DNA from: a virus | Reading direction: 5' to 3' (one strand) | Length of the DNA stretch: 43,858 nucleotides | IMG/VR virus record: IMGVR_UViG_3300020442_003262 | Coordinates: 1-43,858 of that record | Shown: positions 37,412 to 43,858 of the stretch, in pieces | How the letters are laid out: each line of letters opens with the position of its first letter | Position numbering within the stretch: position 1 is the stretch's first letter | Made by a program: the position numbers and the translations under genes | Notes under the pieces: model-generated | The model's database searches: none | The model's input: the letters and a program-made list of their open reading frames with translations, nothing else | Told to the model about the DNA's origin: nothing

Positions 37412-37653
37412 TTTGTTTTTATATTACCTCTTAATCTAGGTGGTAATCCACTTTTAATTCTATCTTGAACTTCTTTCCATCCATCACCTGCTCTTCCAAG
37501 AACAGTTTTACCACCATCATAATCTATATTCATTTTAGAATAGTATGATTGTATATGTGGATTTTCTTCTAAAAATTTTACTTTATCGTCATACGACATA
37601 ATTTTTTCAAAGACTTCATCGGTCTCATTATTTTTAAATTCATATGTTGGCAT
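37408..37653 (-). CDS. FmdB-like small protein lacking zinc ligands
   Basis: 81 residues: MPTYEFKNNETDEVFEKIMS then a helix (DKVKFLEENPHIQSYYSKMN) and GLPPRLRGNIKTK. The opening MPTYEF and the following strand resemble FmdB-type zinc-ribbon regulators, but no CxxC pairs remain. I recall the same protein as a conserved hypothetical in marine T4-like phages. Overlaps the 185-residue gene by 14 nt. Confidence 0.65.
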   Translation of the reverse strand: MPTYEFKNNETDEVFEKIMSYDDKVKFLEENPHIQSYYSKMNIDYDGGKTVLGRAGDGWKEVQDRIKSGLPPRLRGNIKTK

Positions 37654-38197
37654 GATTAAACCACTCCGGTATATCTCTATTGGTCCAAACCATTTTGAAC
37701 CGTTCTTGTTTAGTTTTGTAAAAAGCTCGATAAGATTTTACTTTATCTTCAAACATACATTCAGGGTTTGATTTCATTGCCAGTTTAAATTCTGTTTGAG
37801 GTATTGTTGGTATATTATCTGGTATCGTACTTAATACATTTCTTAATTTAGTATCACTACTATGTGTTTTATTGTATCTATATTTATATTCATCACAAAG
37901 AGCGATAAAATGTTTGTAATGCCACTGATAATTTGAAAGAGATTCCATAGTCCAAACTGTACAAGGATGATTATAATGTACAGCTTTATAGAGTTTATCC
38001 TCTCTCCAGTCATTGAGTATATAATGTTTAACCATTCTTTTTCCAGATTTAGATGGTCTAAGTTCCACATACCCATCGAGCATACGATGGGCAGTAGATA
38101 ACATTTGTGCCGACTCAACAATCATTTTAACTACATGCTTATCGCATTGCTGTTGAGCCGCTTTCACTGGGTCATTATCTAATATAAAAATATTCAT
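37640..38197 (-). CDS. Conserved T4-like phage protein of unknown function
   Basis: 185 residues: MNIFILDNDPVKAAQQQCDK then HVVKMIVESAQMLSTAHRML, followed by HYNHPCTVWTMESLSNYQWH and an aromatic C-terminus MVWTNRDIPEWF. The N-terminal half with CDKHVVKMIVE is a pattern I recall as very conserved in cyanophages and pelagiphages. The invariant-looking His and Cys residues suggest a catalytic or metal function, but none is known to me. Coupled by ATGA to a tiny membrane gene. Confidence 0.75.
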   Translation of the reverse strand: MNIFILDNDPVKAAQQQCDKHVVKMIVESAQMLSTAHRMLDGYVELRPSKSGKRMVKHYILNDWREDKLYKAVHYNHPCTVWTMESLSNYQWHYKHFIALCDEYKYRYNKTHSSDTKLRNVLSTIPDNIPTIPQTEFKLAMKSNPECMFEDKVKSYRAFYKTKQERFKMVWTNRDIPEWFNHANI

Positions 38198-38292
38198 AAT
38201 AATTTTTCAACTATTCCTACTCCAGCTCTAAGTGCTATTGTAGCAAATATCAATAATAAAAATAAATCAATAACGTCAAATTGTGGTTGCAT
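38194..38292 (-). CDS. 32-residue membrane protein, first in early unit
   Basis: MQPQFDVIDLFLLLIFATIA then LRAGVGIVEKLL. Residues 8-22 are hydrophobic, one membrane pass. The ATG is 7 nt after the TATAAT of a perfect early promoter, and the stop overlaps the next ATG (ATGA). The leaderless or near-leaderless placement makes it a likely first-translated gene that couples the downstream 185-residue protein. Confidence 0.65.
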   Translation of the reverse strand: MQPQFDVIDLFLLLIFATIALRAGVGIVEKLL

Positions 38293-38299
38293 AATGTAT

Positions 38300-38328
38300 A
38301 TTATAACATATTTTTAGGCATATGTAAA
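38300..38328 (-). promoter_or_regulatory. Sigma70-like early promoter, start-codon proximal
   Basis: TTTACA (38328-38323), 17-nt spacer, TATAAT (38305-38300), then ATACATT and ATG. The 16-nt string TATAATATACATTATG is identical to that at 21479. Confidence 0.82.
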
Positions 38329-38329
38329 C

Positions 38330-38473
38330 CTATTTTTTCCTTTTCTTTTTAAGTCTATGCATTTTAGCATATAATCTGTGTTGTCTCATTTCTCGAATAT
38401 TATTCACAAATCTTCTCCTTTTTCTTGCTCTTGAAGATTTTATCATTCTGTCTGCTTGCTTAGTTAATTCCAT
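38330..38473 (-). CDS. 47-residue highly basic protein
   Basis: MELTKQADRMIKSSRARKRR then RFVNNIREMRQHRLYAKMHR and LKKKRKK. About 45% Lys/Arg, helical and likely nucleic-acid binding. An ACAGGAG lies 8 nt before the ATG, a good Shine-Dalgarno. The stop is 2 nt from the -35 of the next promoter. Confidence 0.7.
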   Translation of the reverse strand: MELTKQADRMIKSSRARKRRRFVNNIREMRQHRLYAKMHRLKKKRKK

Positions 38474-38533
38474 AACTTCTCCTGTAATTAATTTAAACAT
38501 AATAAACAGATTTTTTTCGATAGGCTTGCCTCC

Positions 38534-38962
38534 TTATTTAACTATGAGATTAGGAAAAGCATCACTAACTAATTTTTTAGTGATACCAGTGATTTTTAAT
38601 TTTTTGTCCTTTGCTAAAACTAACATTTCTGCTTCATCAGCATGTAATGTTTCTAAAAGACTTACAAACATACTTTCACGTCTTATAGGATTTAGGTCAA
38701 GGCCTGTAGGACCTTTAAAGAAATATTTAAATCTCTTATGTCCTCTATATAACGTTTGGTATTCGTGTCCAGCTGGAGCATCGTCAGCTTCGTAAGGCGG
38801 TTTGCCTTCAGGTAATAATGATACTACATCAGCATCAAAGTTTATTCTTAGCACATCAGTAAGTGCTGGGTGTTTGTACTTTCTAAGATATGCTATTCTA
38901 TCGTCTCTCGACTTTAGCTTTCCAGCATCCTTAAGTACTTTTGAGATTAATGGTTTCGCCAT
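38534..38962 (-). CDS. DUF6433-like conserved T4-like phage protein
   Basis: 142 residues: MAKPLISKVLKDAGKLKSRD then RIAYLRKYKHPALTDVLRIN, SLLPEGKPPYEADDAPAGHE then RFKYFFKGPTGLDLNPIRRE. I recall this as the DUF6433 family, found widely in marine T4-like phages, with unknown function. It overlaps the RNase H gene by 32 nt. Location near replication genes suggests a DNA-metabolism role. Confidence 0.75.
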   Translation of the reverse strand: MAKPLISKVLKDAGKLKSRDDRIAYLRKYKHPALTDVLRINFDADVVSLLPEGKPPYEADDAPAGHEYQTLYRGHKRFKYFFKGPTGLDLNPIRRESMFVSLLETLHADEAEMLVLAKDKKLKITGITKKLVSDAFPNLIVK

Positions 38963-39818
38963 TGTAAAATTCCTCCACTACTTCAATCAATTGATTACAT
39001 CTCTTTTTTATTAAATAATTTAAAACTTTCATTCGCGGTGCGATTGGTTGTTCTATAAAAGTATTTATAATGTTATTTTGTATATCCTCAGGAATTTCAG
39101 CTAAATCAATTAACTTTTTATTCCTTTGATAATTCCTATAGGTATTCTCATCCATACATTCTCTAAGATTGTCAGATTTTTCTAACCAATCATCAATCCT
39201 TGTTTGTCTTAATGGTGATTGGCTTGAATCGCTAATAAATGTATCATCAGCTGATAGAACGTTTGGAATACCATCTCCAGAATCACCTCTCATAATATGA
39301 TTAAATAAGTAAGTTCTAGGATTTCCATCCTTATCTTTTACTAATTTTTTCTGCATTGGTGAGAACTGTCGAACGTTCTTAAATTTTTGTAATTGTATAA
39401 AATCTTTATCTGATGAAACAATCATAACTGGTTCATCTTGGCCAAACTCTTGTGTACGATATACTAAAGTACCTATAATATCATCAGCTTCACAACCTTC
39501 AATATGTATAACTTTATATGGTAGATTTTGTTTAATTTCTTCTCTTACAGTATGTAAGGTATGAAATATTGTTGGCCAATCATGAGTATCATCATTATCT
39601 CTACCTTTTTTTCTATTTGCTTTATACTCTGGAAAGTAATCGCGTCTCCATGTATTCATACCATCACAAGCAATAACCATTTGTCCATACTCATCTCTAT
39701 ATTTTTTATTATACATTCTTATAGAATTTAGTATCATATGCCTTATCATATCTTCATCATTTAATTTTTGTATAAAAATATTTGATAAAGCAATTTGGTT
39801 AAAATCAATTATTATCAT
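38931..39818 (-). CDS. rnh: RNase H / 5'-3' flap exonuclease (T4 rnh-like)
   Basis: Homologue of T4 RNase H, which removes RNA primers. I choose the ATG at 39818 (MIIIDFNQIALSNIFIQKLN) because GGAG lies 6 nt before it; three in-frame ATGs upstream are alternatives. 295 residues, T4 has 305. Metal-site acids appear in IIIDFNQ, VIACDGMNTWRRDYFPEYKA, IEGCEADDIIGTLVY, IVSSDKDFIQLQ and the helix-3-turn part RGDSGDGIPNVLS. Overlaps both neighbours. Confidence 0.93.
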   Translation of the reverse strand: MIIIDFNQIALSNIFIQKLNDEDMIRHMILNSIRMYNKKYRDEYGQMVIACDGMNTWRRDYFPEYKANRKKGRDNDDTHDWPTIFHTLHTVREEIKQNLPYKVIHIEGCEADDIIGTLVYRTQEFGQDEPVMIVSSDKDFIQLQKFKNVRQFSPMQKKLVKDKDGNPRTYLFNHIMRGDSGDGIPNVLSADDTFISDSSQSPLRQTRIDDWLEKSDNLRECMDENTYRNYQRNKKLIDLAEIPEDIQNNIINTFIEQPIAPRMKVLNYLIKKRCNQLIEVVEEFYNGETINLKST

Positions 39819-40284
39819 CATCATCTCCATCTAAGTCAAATTCAGGGTCAAAGAAAATTTCCATTTGTTCCATTTTTTCTCTGAGTTGTTCATTTTGCTC
39901 TGCTGTTTTTTTGATTTTTAGATGTAATCTATCCATTTCTCTGTGTAAGTCATGGGGTAAACCTAAGTATCTGTTTAGCATAGCATTAAATATATTTACT
40001 AAAACAAACATATCTTTTGATTCTGGGTAAGCTTCATTTCTAAATTCCATTCCTTCAAAGATTTTCCAATCTGATAGAACACCATCTTGGATTACATGTT
40101 CCATATAACTAAGCATTTCTTGTGTCATTTCAACACATTCATCACTCGCTCCTTGAGCTGCTTCATAAGATTCTTTTAGAGTTGGTGGTAAACCATCAGA
40201 ACTTTTTCTTAGTTTTTCATTATGGTCGTGTAGTGCCTTCTTTTTTCGTTCCTCAGGCGTCGGAAACTTAATTATTTTAGCCAT
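39805..40284 (-). CDS. Conserved coiled-coil protein upstream of RNase H
   Basis: 159 residues: MAKIIKFPTPEERKKKALHD, then AAQGASDECVEMTQEMLSYM, PESKDMFVLVNIFNAMLNRY then LGLPHDLHREMD, a C-terminal coiled coil (KKTAEQNEQLREKMEQME) and an acidic DLDGDDDDNN tail. A conserved hypothetical of marine T4-like phages by my recollection. Early promoter close upstream (9 nt between -10 and ATG). Function unknown. Confidence 0.75.
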   Translation of the reverse strand: MAKIIKFPTPEERKKKALHDHNEKLRKSSDGLPPTLKESYEAAQGASDECVEMTQEMLSYMEHVIQDGVLSDWKIFEGMEFRNEAYPESKDMFVLVNIFNAMLNRYLGLPHDLHREMDRLHLKIKKTAEQNEQLREKMEQMEIFFDPEFDLDGDDDDNN

Positions 40285-40293
40285 ATATAGTAT

Positions 40294-40322
40294 ATTATAA
40301 CATATTTTTAGTCATTTGTAAA
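40294..40322 (-). promoter_or_regulatory. Sigma70-like early promoter, start-codon proximal
   Basis: TTTACA (40322-40317), 17-nt spacer, TATAAT (40299-40294), then 9 nt to the ATG at 40284. Predicted leader of 0-3 nt. Confidence 0.82.
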
Positions 40323-40745
40323 CAAGTTTTTTACACTTTTTGCGCCAATACGTACATTAATGATACCATTATAATACTTATCACTACCAAGTACCTCTCT
40401 GTCGAATTGTTCCTTAGCTTCCAGATATGCGCATTCACCCTTTGATTGACAGAGGTGAAGTATTTCCCTAAAGTACGTATCTTCTCCAACCTTTTCTCTT
40501 TCTTCATTTAAATGTTTATTTGACCCAAAGTAATCTCTCCAATCAGATTCTACTAGGAGTCTTTTCCTTCGTTTGCGTGTTTTTGTGATAGGTAAGGTTT
40601 TCTTGGACCAGAAAAATTTTTTTCCAATATATTTTCTATCCGTGCCACGATTAGTAATACAGTAAACAAACCCATAATAATCATCCGGACCAAAATCTTC
40701 TGGAGGTTCAAACGGTCTTCCTTCATAATACCAAGGGCTAATCAT
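40308..40745 (-). CDS. Putative GIY-YIG-like nuclease
   Basis: The start at 40745 (MISPWYYEGRPFEPPEDFGP) gives 145 residues; an ATG 6 nt earlier is possible. The stretch YYGFVYCITNRGTDRKYIGK followed by KFFWSKKTL fits the G-x-V-Y-x-I ... Y-I-G motif of GIY-YIG folds, then a basic loop (TRKRRKRLLVESDW), YFGSN and CAYLEAKEQF with a candidate catalytic Glu. I recall it as conserved in T4-like phages. Nuclease activity is inferred from the motif only. Confidence 0.6.
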   Translation of the reverse strand: MISPWYYEGRPFEPPEDFGPDDYYGFVYCITNRGTDRKYIGKKFFWSKKTLPITKTRKRRKRLLVESDWRDYFGSNKHLNEEREKVGEDTYFREILHLCQSKGECAYLEAKEQFDREVLGSDKYYNGIINVRIGAKSVKNLFTND

Positions 40746-40887
40746 TTTCATAGTAGTTAAAGTCTAAATCGTCTTTTTCTTCTTCTTCTATGGGTTCACC
40801 ACAATGCGGACAAAAATTCACTTTAACATCTCTATCGTCTGCTTTAATAACAAAATGATTATAACAGTATTCGCAGTCTAAAATCAT
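40738..40887 (-). CDS. 49-residue zinc-ribbon protein
   Basis: MILDCEYCYNHFVIKADDRD then VKVNFCPHCGEPIEEEEKDD and LDFNYYEND. Two CxxC pairs (C5-E-Y-C8 and C26-P-H-C29) make a classical zinc ribbon, followed by an acidic tail. The start overlaps the glutaredoxin stop as ATGA, and the end overlaps the next gene. A small regulator or protein-binding module is likely. Confidence 0.75.
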   Translation of the reverse strand: MILDCEYCYNHFVIKADDRDVKVNFCPHCGEPIEEEEKDDLDFNYYEND

Positions 40888-41141
40888 CTATTCTCCAGCC
40901 AGGATTCAAAATCCGTATATCCACCAATAATCTCACCATCTTCTATATGGTTTTGTTTTACTCTTATTTGTGGGAATGTCCTGGCACCAGGAAATTGACT
41001 AAACAATTCTTCTCTTGTAAAGTCTCTATCTAATTTAAAATACTCATACTTATGTTCAGTTTCCTGAATAAATTGTTGAGCTACTCTTACCGCTTTGTCA
41101 CAATAAGGACAAAAATCTTTTCCAAATATTTCTATAATCAT
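40884..41141 (-). CDS. Glutaredoxin
   Basis: 85 residues, typical glutaredoxin size. The active site is FGKDFCPYCDKA with Cys11 and Cys14, followed by the cis-Pro stretch TFPQIRV and the GGYTDFESWL glutathione-binding end. It is encoded with nrdA and nrdB, so its job is most likely reduction of ribonucleotide reductase, as T4 nrdC does. Cytoplasmic. Confidence 0.95.
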   Translation of the reverse strand: MIIEIFGKDFCPYCDKAVRVAQQFIQETEHKYEYFKLDRDFTREELFSQFPGARTFPQIRVKQNHIEDGEIIGGYTDFESWLENR

Positions 41142-41350
41142 TTAAAAATCCATTGATTTAAAGCCATTACTGCACCCATCAATCCTAACATTGTAAATTG
41201 TATAATTGACATGATTGCAACAATGCTTAGTTGTTTTTCAGCCCAAGGAGCTAACTCTTTTTCTTGCCAATCATTAAATTGCTCAGGAGTAGCATCTCTA
41301 GGTTTATCTAAATTTAGAGGTAGTTGATGTTCATACCTATCAGGTCTCAT
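41138..41350 (-). CDS. Small membrane protein between nrdB and glutaredoxin
   Basis: 70 residues. The N-terminal 40 are hydrophilic (MRPDRYEHQLPLNLDKPRDA, FNDWQEKELAPWAEKQLS) and the C-terminal part (about 43-67, IVAIMSIIQFTMLGLMGAVM) is one membrane helix. It overlaps nrdB by 4 nt (ATGA) and glutaredoxin by 4 nt. Function unknown; it may bring nucleotide metabolism to the membrane. Confidence 0.7.
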   Translation of the reverse strand: MRPDRYEHQLPLNLDKPRDATPEQFNDWQEKELAPWAEKQLSIVAIMSIIQFTMLGLMGAVMALNQWIFK

Positions 41351-42402
41351 AAAGATAATCCTTTTAGTGTTTTATCATCTACATCTTTTTTTACTCCACC
41401 AACAACATAAGAACTAATCTCAGTTTCTTGTGGAGCAACTTGAACATTTCCACCACCTATCCATTTTTCAGTCCATGGTAATGGGTTCATTTGAGAAACA
41501 GTATATGGACATTGTAAACCAATTGCTCTCATTCGTTTACATCCTATCCATTCAACATATTGTTTCAATATATTTTCATTAAGTCCAATCATTGAACCAT
41601 TTTTGAATAAATATTCTGCCCACTGTTTTTCTTGTTCTATTACTTTTATATATAAGTCAATACATTCTTGCTCTGTTTCTTTTGCAATCTTTTCAAATTC
41701 TTTTTCATCTCTTTTTAAGAGTTTAAGTATTGTAGTTGTACCAGCCAAATGCGTATTCTCATCACGGGCAATAAATTTAATTATTTTCGCATTACCTTCC
41801 ATCTTTTTAAGTTCAGCAAATGCCCAACTGCAGGCAAAGGATACGTAAAAGCGTACACCTTCTAGGGCATTCGCTGACATCATACACATCCACAAAGCTT
41901 TCTTGCTTGGCTTATTAATAAGGTCATCATAATATTTTGCAATATCGTTTCCACATTCTAAAATCTCTTTAACATCTAACATATTATCAAATACTGAACT
42001 TGGGTCCGGATATATATTTCTTATAATATGTGTATAAGACCTTGAATGAATTGTTTCAAAAAAGGACCATGTTTCAACCCAGTTCTCTAACTCAGGTAAT
42101 GAAACAATTGGTAAAAATGCGAGGTTAGGCGCACGGCCTTGTACTGAATCTAATAGGATTTGTCTTTTTAAATTTGATGTAAAGATATGTTGTTCATGTT
42201 TTGAAAGGCTATGAAAATCAGCTTTATCTTTTGATACATCAACTTCTTCTGGTCTCCAGAAAAATCCTAATTGTTTATCGGTTATTTTTTCGATGACTGG
42301 ATATTTAACTTGGTCGTATCTTGCGATGTCAACACCTTCATCAAAAAACATTTTCTTTTTTAAATGCGATTGTTTATTCTTTTTTAGAATTGGCAATTTC
42401 AA
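41347..42402 (-). CDS. nrdB: Ribonucleotide reductase class Ia small subunit NrdB
   Basis: 351 residues. The di-iron site and radical Tyr are all present: Asp62, Glu116, His119, Tyr123 (FFETIHSRSYTH), Glu181 (NALEGVRFY), Glu215 and His218 (ARDENTHL). The C-terminus (NVQVAPQETEISSYVVGG) is E. coli-like; a loop present in the E. coli protein is missing. No ATG is available near the expected start: TTG codons at 42402 and 42396 are the candidates, the second 7 nt after AAGGAG. With NrdA and glutaredoxin it makes dNTPs for phage replication. Confidence 0.95.
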   Translation of the reverse strand: MKLPILKKNKQSHLKKKMFFDEGVDIARYDQVKYPVIEKITDKQLGFFWRPEEVDVSKDKADFHSLSKHEQHIFTSNLKRQILLDSVQGRAPNLAFLPIVSLPELENWVETWSFFETIHSRSYTHIIRNIYPDPSSVFDNMLDVKEILECGNDIAKYYDDLINKPSKKALWMCMMSANALEGVRFYVSFACSWAFAELKKMEGNAKIIKFIARDENTHLAGTTTILKLLKRDEKEFEKIAKETEQECIDLYIKVIEQEKQWAEYLFKNGSMIGLNENILKQYVEWIGCKRMRAIGLQCPYTVSQMNPLPWTEKWIGGGNVQVAPQETEISSYVVGGVKKDVDDKTLKGLSL

Positions 42403-42476
42403 ACTCCTTTAATTTTTTTAGTTCTCTTTCTACTATTTTTTCGACGTCTTCTACGTCAGGCAACATACACCAATCT

Positions 42477-43858
42477 TCAGATGACGCAGGCTTCGCAGTC
42501 TTCGTCGTCGATTGGGATATCTTGGATTGGGTTTTCTTCTTCATGTTGAGGTTCCATTTCTCCTGCACCATCATATGTATTGAAATAATACAATTGTTTT
42601 AATCCATACTTATAAGCTGTCACTAAGTCCGTTATCATTTCAGACATAGGAATCTTATTATCCTCATAGTGTTCTGGATTATAAGATGTATTGACCGAGA
42701 TTCCCTGGTCTATATATTTTTGTAATATACCACAAATGGCTAAATAACCTTGTGGCGATTTTTGGTCCCATAGTAAATCGTACTTGTTCTTAAGGTGATG
42801 ATATCCTGGTACAACTTGTGCCATTACACCATCCTTTGATTGTTTATATGATACTAAAGCTCTTGGAGGTTCAATACCATTAGTACTATTACTAATTTGA
42901 GCGGATGTTTCAGCCGGCATTAATGCCATTAAAGTTGAGTTTCTGATACCCGTTTCTATGAGTTGATTTCTTAACTCTGGCCACGGGAGTCTCTCTCTGT
43001 GCTTTGTTAAATTATTTATCGCTCTTTTATATGTATCATTTGGGAGTTTTCCACGGGCATATTTTGTCTCATGATTTAAAGGAATTTTCCCTTTTTCAAT
43101 AGCTAAATCAGCCGATGCTTTAATTAAATAATAACTCCACGCTTCTGCATATTCATCCACTGTTTCGTATGCTGATTCATCATACTTCAAATCTCTTTTT
43201 GCTAAGAAATATGCGAGGTTGATGATTCCAATCCCAAGGGGGCGTCTATTAATAGTCCCTCGTTCAGCGGCGGGAATAGGATACGATTGATAATCAAGTA
43301 GCTCGTCAAGAGCGCGAACAGCAAGATTACAATATTTCTCAAATTCAGATGGTTCATTGATTAGTCCCCAGTTAATTGCGGAAAGAGTACATAAAGATAT
43401 TTCTCCATTTGAATCGTCATAAGCATCTAATGGTTTTGTTGGTAAATCTATTTCACAACATAGATTACTCATACGTATAGGAGCAACTTTCTCATTAAAT
43501 GCGCCATGTTTATTTGCATGGTCTACATTCATAAGATATATTCTACCTGTATCTTTTCTTTCGGTTAAAAACATTTGAAATACTTCAAGGGCTGGTAATG
43601 ATTTCTTTCTAATAGAAGTTGCCCTTTCATATTTCTCATATAATTCTTTAAATTTATTTTGGTCAGCAAAAAATGTTTCATATAATCCTGGTACATCATT
43701 TGGGTCAAAGAATGTTATATTACCACCTTCAATTAATCTTTCATACATTAACTTATTGAATTGAAAAGCGTAATCCATGTGGCGAACTCTAGTTTCTTCA
43801 GTTCCTTTATTATTTTTTAATACAACTAAATCTTCAAATTCATAATGCCATAATGGTA
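42477..43858 (-). CDS. nrdA: Ribonucleotide reductase class Ia large subunit NrdA, N-terminal part outside window
   Basis: The frame is open to the window edge; the true start lies beyond 43858. The visible 460 or so residues start PLWHYEFEDLVVLKNNKGTE and match E. coli NrdA throughout. Active-site residues visible are the Cys439/Glu441 equivalents in MSNLCCEIDLPTKPL, Cys462 in SLCTLSAINWG, the radical-transfer Tyr pair in QLYYFNTYDGAG, and the redox tail CEACVI. It reduces ribonucleoside diphosphates with NrdB. A 74-nt gap separates it from nrdB. Confidence 0.96.
   Translation of the reverse strand, partial: PLWHYEFEDLVVLKNNKGTEETRVRHMDYAFQFNKLMYERLIEGGNITFFDPNDVPGLYETFFADQNKFKELYEKYERATSIRKKSLPALEVFQMFLTERKDTGRIYLMNVDHANKHGAFNEKVAPIRMSNLCCEIDLPTKPLDAYDDSNGEISLCTLSAINWGLINEPSEFEKYCNLAVRALDELLDYQSYPIPAAERGTINRRPLGIGIINLAYFLAKRDLKYDESAYETVDEYAEAWSYYLIKASADLAIEKGKIPLNHETKYARGKLPNDTYKRAINNLTKHRERLPWPELRNQLIETGIRNSTLMALMPAETSAQISNSTNGIEPPRALVSYKQSKDGVMAQVVPGYHHLKNKYDLLWDQKSPQGYLAICGILQKYIDQGISVNTSYNPEHYEDNKIPMSEMITDLVTAYKYGLKQLYYFNTYDGAGEMEPQHEEENPIQDIPIDDEDCEACVI

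Noticed and set aside
42374-42574. 66-codon frame bridging the end of nrdA and the start of nrdB
   Set aside because: Two thirds overlap nrdA or nrdB in another phase. A short stretch in the gap (MLPDVEDVEKIVEREL) is protein-like, but it is too short to support a gene without comparison.
1-43858. tRNA genes
   Set aside because: I looked for T-loop GGTTCAA/TTCGA contexts with matching acceptor stems. The TTCGAAC-like match at 32271 lies inside iscU, and none folds into a cloverleaf by eye.
1-43858. CRISPR arrays, insertion sequences, integrase or attachment sites
   Set aside because: No regularly spaced direct repeats, transposase, integrase or terminal inverted repeats were found. The direct repeats seen are protein-repeat coding or promoter duplications.

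Overview
The window is a 43.9 kb piece of a T4-like myovirus genome. It is AT-rich and densely packed, and the host is probably a marine Gram-negative bacterium. The host is inferred: the baseplate genes, DUF4815-type protein, gp33-gp59-gp32 block, DUF6433-type protein and many small conserved genes resemble marine T4-like phages of the cyanophage/pelagiphage type. The low GC favours a SAR11 (Pelagibacter)-like host over a cyanobacterium, and I see no photosynthesis genes. An outer-membrane host is implied by the CsgG/CsgF genes.

Layout. (1) 1-12462, minus strand: baseplate block in T4 order (DUF4815 protein, gp8, gp7-like, gp6, gp25, an unknown, gp5 OB-fold hub, gp27-like hub, gp53, gp48). 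(2) 12503-17321, plus strand: gp4 head completion, an unknown, a tail-tube-like protein, gp26 with a probable -1 frameshift extension, a membrane protein and a tape-measure-like protein. The two blocks diverge from a 40-bp region where two T4-type late promoters interlock. (3) 17363-21037, minus: gp32, gp59, gp33, peroxiredoxin, two unknowns. (4) 21106-24466, minus: small early-type genes behind near-identical sigma70-like promoters, plus a GC-rich candidate structured RNA. (5) 24538-31346, minus: an accessory island with a CHASE2 adenylate cyclase, FecR-domain protein, two curlin-repeat proteins, CsgG, CsgF and two small membrane coiled-coil proteins. (6) 31382-35602, minus: IscA, IscU, lysozyme, a periplasmic EF-hand protein, an AT-hook protein and structural or unknown genes. 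(7) 35592-43858, minus: HAD phosphatase, PD-(D/E)XK exonuclease, RNase H, glutaredoxin, NrdB and the C-terminal part of NrdA, with many tiny genes between.

How it fits together. Sections 1-2 build the tail and baseplate. Sections 3 and 7 supply replication and deoxynucleotides. Section 5 looks like a phage-borne version of the bacterial curli secretion apparatus joined to a membrane signalling pair (FecR with CHASE2-cyclase), so it could let the infected cell export amyloid-like protein and make cAMP. This is the most unusual part of the window.

Regulation can be read directly. Eight promoters of the form TTTACA-N17-TATAATATA head early-type units, and TATAAATA late boxes precede virion and lysis-region genes. 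Several promoters of both classes lie so close to the ATG that the mRNAs should be leaderless or nearly so. GATC is almost absent, which suggests restriction or methylation pressure. All coordinates, motif counts and spacings were read by eye and have not been computed.
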